64,000 nucleotides of DNA from Rotaria socialis (lineage: Eukaryota; Rotifera; Eurotatoria; Philodinida; Philodinidae): positions 2,887 through 66,886 of the forward strand of contig CAJNYU010004477.1 in NCBI GenBank assembly GCA_905331475.1, in the 5' to 3' direction. Below, piece by piece: positions 23,551 through 36,868 of the stretch (positions are counted from its first letter, which is position 1; each line of letters begins with the position of its first letter). Under the pieces are notes generated by a model that was not told where the DNA came from, did no database searches, and saw nothing but the letters and a program-made list of their open reading frames with translations. Made by a program: the position numbers and the translations under genes.

Positions 23551-24599
23551 AGCGTTGACTTTAGAATTCAGTTGACTTGAAAATATTTCTGAATAGTTGG
23601 AAAGAGAAAAAAGAAATATTTCGATTTGTTGTAAAGTCAACTCCGACATATATGTATGTTTGGAATGATTATGCTTTATTTTCTATTTATATCATAGCCG
23701 TAAACATGCAAAGAACGGAAATGAAATTACATAGTATTAGATTGCTCTAAATAATAAGAAAAGAATTCTTCTGTCACTTTTGATTAAAGCAAATTCTATG
23801 AGAATATTAGCTTTTCTTCATGAGTACAAAAAATAAATGTCAATTTATTTGTTTATATACATGCATGTTCTTTGTTTTTCATGTTTTTTCACCTGAAAGT
23901 CTATTTTTAGAACAGTGTGTGAGATTTACGTCTACTATTCTAAAAAAAATGCATATTAACCTAATCTTTCATTCAATTGAGAAAAAACAGTGAATAAGAA
24001 AAATGATTAAGGTTTGCAAAAAAAATGAACGAGTTAATCTAAATACAGCTTGCTAAATCAAACGACTAGACAAAATATAAGAAAGCACGATATCTTATTC
24101 GTTATACTTGATGTCATGGTGAGCTCCGTTTTTCATGTCAAATTTTAATTATGGATAATTAATAATGTTCTGAAAGAAAATTTACAGTCAAATAATACTT
24201 TCGAAGAATTTCTTAATTGTGTAACAATGATCTTATCTCGCATCGGTAACGATAAACTAATAAATGAATTTTATTTTTCGTCTCGTGTAAATTTATTTTT
24301 CATATAACAACAACCCAAAAAAATCTATAGACAGTTGTCAACTGTTAGGTTGTTCTTTGCTCAGAGAAGAGAAAAAAAAACAAAACAAGTTTTAGTAACG
24401 AAATTTTCAAAGACAAAAAAAAACTATAACAGTTAGAAAAAAAGCGACGAAAGTTTTGTTAACTGTCATAAGTTTCGATAAATGATAAATTGGAGAAAAA
24501 ACAGTTTTTCTTTTCACTGAAGCCAAAACAAACAAGTTAAAGAATGTCATTGTAGAAGAAGAAGAAGAAAAAAGAAGAAAAAGAATCATATATCACAGA
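22005..24599. other. Intergenic stretch including the 14-3-3 upstream region
   Basis: 22005-22460 is a GA/CT-rich, less A+T-biased segment upstream of 14-3-3 and probably carries its promoter. The remainder is A+T-rich with a (TA)n microsatellite at 23517-23547 and no gene-like signal. Confidence 0.45.
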
Positions 24600-27500
24600 T
24601 TAATCCGATGATATCGAAGTATTTGTTTCGTCTGTTATTGTTGTATTTGTTGCTGATGAATCATATTCACCTAAATCAATTGCTTGATTATTTGATGATG
24701 GTACTACCGAATTATTTTCGCTTGCATCTATTATATCATTGGGTTGGGTATTATTTTCCATTTGTGGAACATCAATTTCTGATGTTTTTTGTTCATCGAT
24801 ATTTGCTGGAGCAGGTGAATCCGGTACTATTATTTCGTTGTTATTTGAACCTTGCTAAAATATAGAATAAAAATGGTAGTTGAAAACAGTTAATCTGAAT
24901 AAATAGCTAGAATTTGCGTGTTTTACTACTGAAGAAGATAAAAAAAAAAGACATCGATATTTTGTATGGAAAGAAAAATACTGCTTTGGTCGAGGTTGTT
25001 TCAAGTTTATAATACAACAGACGTATTTCAAGATCTGTTTTTTTCGACCCAAGGGGGAAGGAGGCGGATGTTTGGGATTTTGAGAATCCCAAAATTGAAA
25101 AGCATTTTCCCCCTCTCTGAATGACGTAGTTTTGATCTGAAATTCTTCCCATAGATAGGTTTCATGCTTGATCGAAGATCCTAAAAGTTTCAACTCGAAC
25201 AAATGTTTTATTCTTAAAATATTGAATTTTCTGACCGTGCCATGAAATCAGCATTTCTTGCGCATTCATTATCTTGAGAAGGAAAAGTACGTTTGCGCTG
25301 AAAATTTTAGAATATTCGAAGGGGTATGAGACTTACACATGAAAAAAATTTCAGATGAAAACTCCACCATTCGCGTTTTGTATTCTTGGATTTTCAAAGT
25401 CCCAAATCCGTCTTTTCCCCTTGTTTCAATCACTCTTTGATACTTTTAAGAGATTATACCTATCCCGGAGATACTTTTCTCCAAGTTTTACAGTTTTCAG
25501 TGACTAGTACGTTCTACGCATTTGTTTAGATGACTTCAGTCAGGCAAAGAAATACTGCAAGTTTTCAGCAGTAATTCACAGTGGATCAGTCTAGTATATA
25601 TATATTTACTTTATTATTATTTTAAAATGGATGTTACGATACAAAATGAAGCATATTTTTATTATCTAAAAGCTTATTTTTTATTGATGAAAAGAGAAAG
25701 AAATTCTATATCCCAAAAATAGAGATCTATTTATAGAATTATTGTTTTAATAAATAGTAATAAGATTGATGCTTTATATAATTTGTGATATTATTGCGTT
25801 TTGTATCTTGATAGACTTATTCAGATTCAAATTAATTATTGACTATTAAATTCCTTTGTGAATTCTTCGATGCACTATCAGAAAACACAAGGAGAGAAAA
25901 AAATGAAAAGAATTTTCTGAACAGAAATAATTTATCTTAAACTTTGAAAAAGCTTAATCAGGCATCTTTACGATACAGTGAACCAAACATTTGCAGAGTA
26001 ACTTCATAAAAGTCATATTTACAGAGAAAAAGCATTGGATTACGCAACATCTTATTTCGAACTATCATTTGAATTCTTCTAACAAAAACTCGATTGCATT
26101 AACAGATTTCTCATACACAGGAAGGATCCCAAGTAAACAATGTTAAGTTGAAATAATAATCTGTACATCAACAACGAAAATACATGGATGAAAGCTTCTC
26201 AACACTCAAACGAGAAGAACTCGAGACATGATTTTTATGAAGATGGTGAGCGTTTCCTTCTATAGTTTGACATATCAACATATTTCGAGTTCGTATCTTT
26301 CTATTATTGAAAACTACCGGCCATTAGCTATTGACATTGTTAAGATGGTATGTATTTCCCATGTAGTAAAGCATGGATATCAGAGTTGTTTGAATTTGAA
26401 TACAATTGGATTGCAGTTTTGAACTCATTAACTTGAAATATTTGATTATAGGATAGCATTCATATCTAATGAGTTAGACTATAGAATATTTTGTATTGCT
26501 TCTGGTTTCATGTATATATTTATTTTAAGCGCATTGAATTCAGAATTCAATCTTCTCAATTGAAAGTAGTTTGTAGTGAAACAAAAATCTGTTCTTTTAT
26601 GTTGACTACGACACTAATGATATATATGAAATTACTTCTTCTTTTACCCTCGCGCACACTGATTATTGGAAACAATGAAATACTATAATTAATTCATTTT
26701 TTAGCTGTGCTTACTGGATGCTGAGGAAGAATCTGACATTTTAAAACATTGAACCTCTCGTTTACATAACACTTCGTCTTCTCGTAGTGAAATACTAAAT
26801 GAAATTTTCATCACTTATGCAATAGTGTGAGTATAGAAAGTGTTGGTAATTCCGAGAATTTGATTATAAACATGTTTGATATTCTCTGATCATGAATTTT
26901 AAAATTACTTTTAACAAGTCTTAGAGAAAAGGTAAATACGCTATAACGGATGGTTCTCAGTATTTATCCAATATGATAACAGAAATTTTTTAAAATTGTG
27001 TAGTCAAAGATTGCAAAACGAATATTACATGTAAAAATCTAATGAACAATTGAAGTTTTGTCTTGAAATAATTTTCTTTGCCAATCATTTCGAAAGCTCA
27101 AGAGACAATACTGATTTTTTCTTTCGTCGAAACTCATTTATTAATTTCCAATAAATAAAAACAACGTCATACCGTATTTTCGTTATCCAGAATATTATCA
27201 TCACTCGATAAATAATGATCATTAATAGTATCATTATTTTCTCTTGTAAGTTTTACGAGCCACACTTGATAATTTTCATCGTTTTCAATATCAACTGTTA
27301 CACATTCTGTTGTTGGAATATTTTTAATAATATCATTGATAACTTTTATTTGATTGCTATCATCAATACCATACAATCGGCATTGGTGTGCTAATGGTAA
27401 TTGTTCTAAAATTGTAATATCAGATAACACAAACAAATGACCATCGTCTATGTTCTCTAATGTATTTCCATAGTCAATACATTTAACATGATATTTATTA

Positions 27501-30500
27501 TCGTCAATAGCAAGAATTTGCCCACGATAAAATTGTTCTTGATCATTTGAAACAATGCATCGATCATTAATTGCCCAAATATGTTTACGTTGTTTATCGC
27601 ATGCTTTTAAATATTCTTCTAATTCACATACACGTAAATTATCATCAGGTAAGATATGAATATAGAAAGAATCTTTATCTGTTGCTGATATATTGGCTGT
27701 AAAACGTTTTGCTTGTTCAATTATTGATGATTCAATGTGTTCAACATATTCTTGGACATGGCCCGCATAGATAGCATCATCAAATTCAATATCTATTATA
27801 GAATTGTTTTCATCTATAATAGTAAATTCAATGCTATCGTTTAATTTCTCTTCTATTATTGGCTGAATAGTATTGGTCCATGTTTCAATTGTAACTTGAT
27901 TCAATAAATATCCTCGTATAAGCGGTTTGATTTTTTCTAATTCGTCTGAATATGAATATAAATGATCGACTGTAACATTTTCATCGAGATTTCCATAATC
28001 AAGAAAATAAACTGTATATAAATTTGATGTTGATGAATACGATTCAATTCTAGCACGATAATACTCATCATCTTCACTAAATTTTGCAACAACATGATCC
28101 CCAATAGCATACGACGAATTATGTAACTTTTCTACCACGATTTTATCGATTAATTGATGGATTCGTTCAAGTATTGGAACCGATTCAGGTAATAATTGAA
28201 GATAAATATATGGCTTATCCATTTCCATATGAGTTAAAAGGCCTGTACGACATTGCGGTTCTAAAGAGAGATAATATACATAGTATTTTGTTTTTGAAAT
28301 CTATCGAGATTTGCTCTATAGAAAAAATAATCGAAATCGAGTTTCCCGATGATACAAATCAATCAGGAGCTGCTTGTAAAATGTATACTATACAAGGAAA
28401 GTTCGATATAACATTGATTCGAATCAATATTATTATACGAAGATCAATTGAAGTCTTCTCTTCCAGCTTATATCTACAAGTAATGTGCTCAAGTCTAGAC
28501 AAAGACTGTACGAGTCGATAGATTTTTCTATTGAAAAATTAAAAGCATCAAAGGAAAGTGAAAGTCAAAAGTGGGCCTCTTCGAAATTCCATACTCAAAC
28601 AATGGTTGTTCAGTAATAATGAGGTCACAGTTCTACTGAAATTTTAGAGATTTCAATGAAGAAAATTGATTTGAAAATGCTTACAATTAAGATTGAAAAT
28701 TAGTGAAGTTGAATTCTTTTTTACATAGTTTCGAACATCCTCAAGGTTTTCAATTTATTTTGAAAATTTTAAACAGAATTAAACATTTTATCTAGTTAAA
28801 TTGCTTCTTCTGTTAAGAAAAGAGAAATTTCACTATTTTTAATTTAATCCAAACCGTTTATCAGGTGGTAGCGCAGTCTTAAGACTTATCTAGAGTAATA
28901 CAAGATATCGAGCATAAGATTTTCTTTCAAATAACAAGGAATTTCATCGAAAAAAGTAGTGACCTCTTAATATAAATGTAATTTTCTCGCATACCTTCTT
29001 CTTTTGGTTCATTACTGTCAGATTTTGCAGGTTCTAGAATTTCATTCTGTGATAAAGCATCATCATTGGTTGACTGTTCCACAACCGATGGTGGTCGTTC
29101 CACAACCGATGGTGGTTGTTCCACAACCGATGGTGGTCGTTCCACAACCGATGGTGGTTGTTCCACAGCCGATGGTGGTTGTTCCACAGCCGATGGTGGT
29201 TGTTCCACAACCGATGGTGGTTGTTCCACAACCGATGGTGGTTGTTCCACAACCGATGGTGGTTGTTCCACAACCGATGGTGGTTGTTCCACGACCGATG
29301 GTGGTTGTTCGATAGTCAATGGTATTTGTGGTTGTTCTTGCTCGTTAACGGTTGTAGTAGTTGCTTGATCGCCAATGTTAACATTGGTATCACTCGTTTC
29401 AATTGCATTCAGATCACAACCAAATTTTTCATTAACACATATATTATCAGCATAAAGAAGAACATTAGATAAAAGATCTTTTTCCTTAACAATAGAAATC
29501 TCAAGATTTTCTGAATCGGAAACATCTTGAAGATATGTAAATGCATCATCGATTTTATCTGGTAATATACCATACAATTGGCATCGTTTACTTTGATTCG
29601 GATATGAACTTAACTGTTTACTACATTGTTTTAATGATGTTTTTGGGCATGAATTTGTATTACCAAAATCTACATAGCAAACAATAACATTATCAGCTGA
29701 TTCATCCGATTGTATAACAGCACGATAGAATTCGTCTTCAAATTGAGCAATAACGATTGTTTCTGGTGGTAGTTGTTTAACTTCATCAAGTGATAATACT
29801 GAACTATTCGGTTCTTCAACGAGAATCTGCTCAGCGATTTTGTCAGCTGTTTCTTTATCATCTTGAATGAAAAATTGATGTTGACCAGATTCAATATGAA
29901 CAATAAGGCATGGTATACGTTTTAATGTTGTTACAGGTTTTAATCTGAACGAGAAGAAAAACAAGAATTTTTCAATTAAAATAAAAAATAAAATCTAAGA
30001 TTATTTACTTTATTGCATTTATGTCAAGTAGAACTTTAAGAAAATCATCTGAATTAAGAATAAATTTGTTGCCAGAAAGTTTTCCTTTAATTTTTCCATT
30101 AAAAGTTTTGCCACTGCATTGATCTTTAAGATTCTCTATATTTACATTGTTAAGAGCTAAGAAATGAAATAAAATATGAGAGATTTTTTCTATCATTTAA
30201 ATCCGTACTTTGAATATTCTCAAATGTGCATTGATAAGCATAAGGAGCTGCTGAACAATGTTTTTTTGCTAATGGTTTAATCGTTTTTAAATTCACTTCA
30301 GCTGTATCACCAAAATCGACAAAACGAATTTTTAATGCATTTGAACCAGGTACAAGAACAGTAGCTATAAATAAATTAAAATAAAATCTTAACAATGAAC
30401 GTTAGATTATCGATCGGGATGGAAACTGAAGAGAAAACATTACCAATTAATCAATCATATGTATGAAATCAATCATTCGATTGATCACGATGATACAATT

Positions 30501-33500
30501 GCTTTTTTATTACCTTTCCGATTATTAATTTATGGATGCTTTAGTTAATTTTACCGTATGAACATAGAATAAGTACTGTGGCAAGGCTATATTCATTCTA
30601 GTTCAGGGTTTGGGTTATTTTTAGTGATAACAGAATTGTTTAGAATGCTTCAACGTAAATCAGAAAACGACGCTCAAATGAATCTTTTTTTCTAAATATG
30701 TTTTATAGAGATTGATGAATACAGAGCTGTCTCTTATATTCAATAAAAAAGAGTGAGTTTTCTTGGGAATGATGATAAGTTCACTGCAAAACAAAACAAT
30801 GGATTGGATATCTTACCTCGATACCAACAACCATCAGTACTTTTAGCTAAACATGCTTGACCAATTTTAAATGAACTTAAAGTTGCTTCTGGTGCTGCAC
30901 CATATTCATTTTGTAATGTTTCACTTAATTTTAATATTTCATCACCTTTATTTAATAGTTGAATAAAAAAATCATTTGCCGTTTCAATATGACTAATGAC
31001 AAATGTAAACACCTCTTTGGGCAAATCATGCTCAATAAATTTATCACCGGCTTCAAAATTATTTAGCACAGGTTGTGTAATGCCCATGCCACCAAATGGT
31101 TTTGCTGAATTACTCGAATCAGAACTTAATCGTAATCCAATATTATCACGATCTCGTAAATTACCACGTCCACCACGGCTATTGCTAAATCCATCTAGAA
31201 TGAAAATAATGAAGAAAAAATAAATACAGAAGAAATAGTTCTCAAGTTTACCTCCACGATAACTACCACGATCACCTCGTCGGCCAAAATCTCCACGATC
31301 TCTATTGCCTTCTTGATCTCGACGATTTTGAAATCCGCCACGACTATTACTAAAATTTTGTGATTGATGCATATTATTGTCATTACGATCATCATCTTGA
31401 TTTCGATTATAACTATTCCGATCAGAAAAATTTCCACCGCGACCTTTCATTAAAATGAAACAAAAATTTGTCATTGCAGAAAATCAACAAAAAATGAAAT
31501 ACTTACCACGCCCATCAGCAGAACCTCGACCACGCCCTTTTTGAAATTAAAATAAATAGATAGAATATTATTAAGATACTACTTACTAGGAAATGATCCT
31601 GACGATTGTGAATTATGATCATTGTTGTTGTCATTCGTTCGGCTCACTTGACGATCATTAAAATTACCTCGACCTTGTGAAATCAAATAAAAACAAAAGC
31701 AACTTAAAATATTAACATTAATTTTTTTTCCTAAGTTATTTCAAGCGAAAACTTGATTTGACAAGTTTCGATACCAAGTAGTACTCAGCGAAAGCGTAGG
31801 TGGGCCGGTTTTATACGTCATTTTCAGTAAAATATGTGTATTATCAAAAGGGTCTATTACAGATTTATCGCAGTAGAAAATATTTTCGAATTTCGATCTT
31901 TCATCATAGCCAATAAATTTGAGCAGTTGCGAAAGTACCCACTGCTAGGTTAAAAGCACTGAAGTGATGCATTCAATAGTGCCCGATCTCTTTTTCTAAC
32001 TTTGAACAAAGGCAAGATCTATGTGAAAGTCATTTTTAGAGCCTGAAGAAATTCTATTAATTTGCAAAGTAAAAACGTTTCATCATGAAACAATCTTTTT
32101 GTTTGATGATTTACCTCTTCGATCAACAAAACCAGAACCACGATTACTGAAACCGGCATCTTGTCGAAAATTATTTTCGTTTGTTCGATCATCATGTCTT
32201 TGAAAATGATTTCCATCCATTGGTTTTTCATGACGATTATCATGAGAAAAATTCCCTCCTAAAAATGACGAACAATGATTTTATAATTATTTTTTCCATC
32301 GACTTCTAATCATTAATTTGTTTACCAAATGTTCGCCGTTGCTCAGATGAAGCTGGCTGTTGATTATCATGTGGCATTGACGATAAACGATTTTGATTAC
32401 TTGGTATTGACACTTTATCATCAGTCGGTCTTTGAACATTAACATGATGAAATGAGTCTGATTGTTGTCGCCCGTATGATTGCTGATTCGGCAGTGCATC
32501 GCTAGTGCCAAAATTTGTCTTATTATTTTGTTCTTTATTCCACATTGAATTCGATGCAGTTGAATCAGCTGTTTGCGAATACTGTTGAATATTACGATTG
32601 TGTGCATTTGAAAAACGTGGTATTTGTGCTTTTGTTGAAGATAAAACAGACGCGGTTGAATCTGTCGTTGATGAAAATCGACCAGGTTGTGAGCGTGGAG
32701 CTCCTGACATCATGTTGGATGATGTTGGTAAATTTCCATTAGATCTCTGACTAAAAGGCGCCCGTTCCGTTGAATCTTGGTTATTTTTCGGATGATGTCT
32801 CAATGAATTACTGAATACTTGTGATCTAAATTATACCGCTATGATTTACATAAGGACACAGAAGAAGATATTATTTACTCGATAACTGCATGCTGTGGTT
32901 TATTAAAACCAGGTCGATCATTCGGAAGTAATGGTGGACTCTGAACACAAAAAAATGAAGAAATATAAAATTAAAAATCAAATATTTACTAATAAAGTTG
33001 TATCGTTTGGAAAAAGTAACCTATTAACCCATTGGTTGTCAGCTAATACAACATCTACAGGATAAGTTCCATTAATTATTGAGCCCTTTACAATTATCCG
33101 AACACGTTGATTAAGTATTAATCTCTTCAAATTACGAGTCATAAGAGATGAATTTTGCTAAAAAAGGTAGAGCGAATCTGTATACAATGAAAATGGCGAT
33201 CGATTTTTATTTTACCGATTCATCATAGCCACGTAAACGAAATCGTTGAGCAAAAGGTGGCGTTGCAACAAACGTAGGATTGATTTGTAATAGTTCTGTC
33301 GTATCAACAATAATTTCATCACCACGATCAATAAGTGTAACTAATATTCGTGTATCACTTTCATGATGTCTAATTAATGAAAGGAATAACAAATTTTCAT
33401 GTTTTGTTCTAATTGTAAATTTACTTTGTTAAAACACGATAATATTTATCACCTTGTTGTACAACATAATACGAATTTTCCTTTGGGACATATACAGTAA

Positions 33501-36500
33501 ATGATTGGTCATTAACAGAATTATTATAAAATTCTTCTAAATGCTTATTAAGACCTTCTAAATCATGTTCACGCATTTGAGAAACGCCATAAAATTCGGC
33601 AGCACTATGAACTTGTGTGATTGTATAACTTCCATCCGCTAAAATCGAAATAGAAAAAATACAATAAGCGAAAAGAGACGAGAATTGAAACGTACGAGGT
33701 GGTATTGGAGGAAATGGTGCTGTTGGAGCGGCGATAGATCTGAAATAATAAAAACAATTTAATCTATTGATTAATTAGAAGTTAATGATAAAATATGCAA
33801 TTTATGATTAATACTATTCAAAAAGTAATATTTTATAATTCTATTTGTTATTTTTAGAAAAATCGGACCGTGAGCTTATTAATTGTATCAGTGTGGTGTT
33901 TTAACTGAGAAAATCTCAATTTAAAATTTTATATCATAGGTTCACACTGAACCAGATTTTACACCGAATCCTTTATTTTGAACATAGTTCTTTTTTATTA
34001 CCACTTCAATATACACTAGATGTATGAGAATCTCTACATGATACATGCAGCCTGGCTTATAATGCAATTAGTTAGCGTCGGGACTTTCTTCATTAGTTTA
34101 TTCATTTATCTAACATTGATAATCAAAAATCTGTCACATGACGAAATGTATCCAAAACAAAGAACGAGAAAAAAAACTTTCTCTTTAAATTATAGTTTTA
34201 CTGATTTTCATTGATAAAAAAAAGAATTGAATCCATTGGTTTCTATGATATCTGAATATCTAAAATCTGTACTGTCATAAGAAGCTTTCGTATTTAATCA
34301 AAGAAATTAAATTAGAGTTAAAATTTACGATTTTAACTTACACTGTACTAGGCGAATGTTGAACAGTAGTACTTGACGATCCAGTATTTAACATACGCGT
34401 CTGTGGTTGTTGAGCCGAATTATTTGGATTATTGTAATATTCATTTGGTTGTGTAGCTCTCGGTGCCTGTGGTCTAAAAGGAGTCAATCCTGATGAACCA
34501 AGTTGTGCTCGTACAAATGAATGTTGCATCGGTTGGCCCGAACTGAAGTTCGCACGTGGATTGTTATGCATCTGTTGACGAGAAACCAGATTGTTATCTG
34601 ATAAGAATTTTCCAAGATCCCCTAGTTCTAAAATAAGACAAAAAAAAACGGAATTTTCCTTGCATTTATTTGTTTTTCTTCGCAAAATTGAAACCACTAC
34701 GCGGTCACATATTGAATATGTAAACATCGAAAAATAATGCTTTTCTATTCTCTTTTCATTCCAAAGAATAATATAGCATACGGAATCCATAAGAAGAAAA
34801 AAGAAAAGAAAGAAGGAGAAAAGAAATTCTTAAACCAAAACTATGGAAATAGTTTTACCCAGTACTTCAAATATCCTAGATAAATAACGAAACCAATACA
34901 ATTTAAAAATTCGAGCTATATAACAGATGGCGTTACTAATTGGAGAAACCTCTATACTTTTGAAGGTTTCAAAAACTGAGGTGAAAGATTCATGCATGCT
35001 GTCTAAAATATAATATTTTGCGGTGTAACACAAATTATTTCTCTGGCAAAAGCCTAGAGTAATTACATTCATAAACATCGTGATTTTCTTTGTTAACAGT
35101 CATTGATGACGAGGGATGACAATTTATAAAAGGAAAAATTCAGTTCTACGTAACTAAATTTCTAGGCATTCGAATTTGAAAGCAGCATATAGTGTACTTA
35201 TCCTAGAAATTGTTTTTAGAGGCCGATTTAAATCGAATTGTGTATACAACTATTTCATCGATGCATATGGCTAAGTCGAATATCAATAGTAAACTTCTCT
35301 ATGGTAACTTACTTGGAATATCAATTTCAACATCATAAATAACTTGATCCTGGTTTCCAATGACAGTACAAGTAACATTATTAACCATGCGTCCATTAAA
35401 TTCACCATGTACGCGATCGTCTGATTGCCATTGTGATTGATCATTGCTATTACTAGAATATACCTTATACAGACGACATGGAATAGCCAAAGCTGGTTTA
35501 AATTGAAATTCTTCGGGTAGCAAACGAATACTATTTATTGAAGTATACTGTCTTTGACCAAGATCAATATAGTAAACAGCAATTTTCATCAAGTTCGAAT
35601 TTAAATCTATAAGGAAAGTTTTAAAAAACGAAAAGTTTTCTTTCATATCAAACCCATTATAACAGCACGGTGCCATATAGTATGATTGTCTTGTGCAGCA
35701 ACTGGTTGATATTTAGTTGGCGATGATATTGGTCGACTATTTTGCACAGCTTGTTGTAAGTCTTTTTGTAACTAATCAAATAGAAATATTCATTTTTGAC
35801 AACAAGGAAAGAAAATTTGATATTTACAGCTTTATATGAATTCATATTATCTCGAAGATAAACATAGAAATGACTAGGATTGATGTAATAGAGCAAACGA
35901 ATTTGATTTGGTTGATTACAATCTAATTTTTCAAATGGAATGCCTACAAAAAAAATCAAATTCATAAATTTTAATAATAAATAAACCTGTTTTCAATCAC
36001 ATACATTTATAGAGAAATTTATCATTTGTCGGTAATATTAATCGTTGTATTTGATGATGCTCTATGTGATAGAAAAGATTTCAATATGGAAAAATTCTTC
36101 AGTCTATGTTTTGAATCTTACGGAAATCAGTATTTAATGATGTTTTCGATGTTTTTTCTGTTATTTCAACTTCTAGCATATCTCTTACTTCATTATAGTT
36201 CATGAATTTTGCATAAAGAAATGTTGTTGATAATCTTGAACAAAATTCTTCAATGGCATCTAATGGCCAACCATCTAACGGCTTAATTAAATTTGCTAAC
36301 GAACAATGAAACGCTAAACCAGGTTGTACTGTAAAATTTTTCTATTTAATAAAATATATCTTTAATAAAATCGAACAAATTCTTTCAAAATGTTATACGT
36401 GTAATGGTTGAAGAAATTGTGTAGGTGTATATTGTACATCGCCATAATCTATTTTAAACACCGCTGCAGTACCATTTGAATCTATGTGACGTATCAGTCC

Positions 36501-36868
36501 ACGATACCAATCTTGACTATGTGATGGACACACACAATAATCACCTATACTAAATGTTTCATTGATTCCTAAAGGCTGTTTCCTACACAAAAAACAAACG
36601 TGCATTCCAGATCAATTAAAAGACAAATAAAAATATTAAATACGTTAGTGACTCGGAATATTCATCATAAAGATCTTGACCAAGTTTAAGAAGTGAATCA
36701 CGATGTAATTCAGAATGTAGATAAAAATCTAGAAGAAAAAATTGCATAAATCAAACCAAAAGAAAACAAAAACAACTACAAACCATTTAAATCATTAACA
36801 TGAGCAACAAAAACTCTTTCAGTTGAGCCAATATGATGATTCACAGTGGGAATATCCAGTTTTTCCAT
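24600..36868 (-). CDS. Large multi-Tudor-domain protein, 25 exons, 1,987 aa
   Basis: Minus-strand exons, all in phase: 36868-36784, 36728-36644, 36582-36399, 36341-36122, 36061-36005, 35943-35828, 35771-35654, 35606-35313, 34627-34342, 33739-33696, 33638-33425, 33369-33216, 33157-33021, 32938-32879, 32825-32326, 32258-32115, 31673-31587, 31536-31507, 31443-31252, 31194-30817, 30364-30209, 30156-30009, 29944-28995, 28242-27173, 24854-24600. Seven Tudor cores are visible: DWYRGLIRH/FKIDYGD; WHRAVI/YYIDLGQ; YYRVLT/LIDRGDE; CWYRG/FVDFGDT; EFYRAVIQ/CYVDFGN; EYYRARIES/FLDYGN; QFYRGQILA/CIDYGN. Residues ~670-1010 are Gln/Ser-rich, then Arg-Gly-rich (GRGGNFS, NSRGG, RRGDRGSYRGG). A heptad array lies at ~1443-1519, and the tail is acidic. 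Tudor domains bind dimethyl-arginine, so the protein both resembles a methyl-arginine reader and carries RGG sites that could be methylated. By family it should be a nuage/piRNA scaffold (Drosophila Tudor, TDRD6-like). The ATG is the first after an upstream stop. Confidence 0.88.
25050..25423. mobile_element. Foldback element in the last intron of the Tudor gene
   Basis: Sequence from 25050 (CAAGGGGGAAGGAGGCGG, TTTGGGATTTTGAGAATCC) recurs as an imperfect reverse complement ending at 25423. The arms run for about 105 bp each (25050-25155 and 25320-25423), separated by about 165 bp. It has no coding capacity and I see no clear target duplication. It sits within a 2.3-kb intron, far longer than the other introns of this gene. 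Confidence 0.5.
29077..29307 (-). repeat. Eleven 21-bp tandem repeats coding (EQPPSVV)n
   Basis: Eleven head-to-tail copies of a 21-bp unit, TTCCACAACCGATGGTGGTTG on the plus strand, inside Tudor exon 23. On the coding strand they give heptads EQPPSVV, with ERPPSVV and EQPPSAV variants. Because 21 is a multiple of three and the unit lacks stops in most frames, several overlapping frames stay open here. These are artefacts of the repeat. Variation among copies is limited to a few positions. Confidence 0.95.

Noticed and set aside
28174-28521. Plus-strand 115-codon ORF
   Set aside because: It overlaps the start of Tudor exon 24 and its intron on the other strand and shows no domain.
29077-29307. 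Regular repeat resembling a CRISPR array
   Set aside because: The units are directly adjacent with no spacers and encode heptads in frame.
29004-29472. Several overlapping plus- and minus-strand ORFs rich in VVVPQPM, TDGGCST or WWLFHNR
   Set aside because: They are alternative readings of the 21-bp coding repeat; the minus-strand EQPPSVV frame is part of a 950-nt exon with consensus splice sites.
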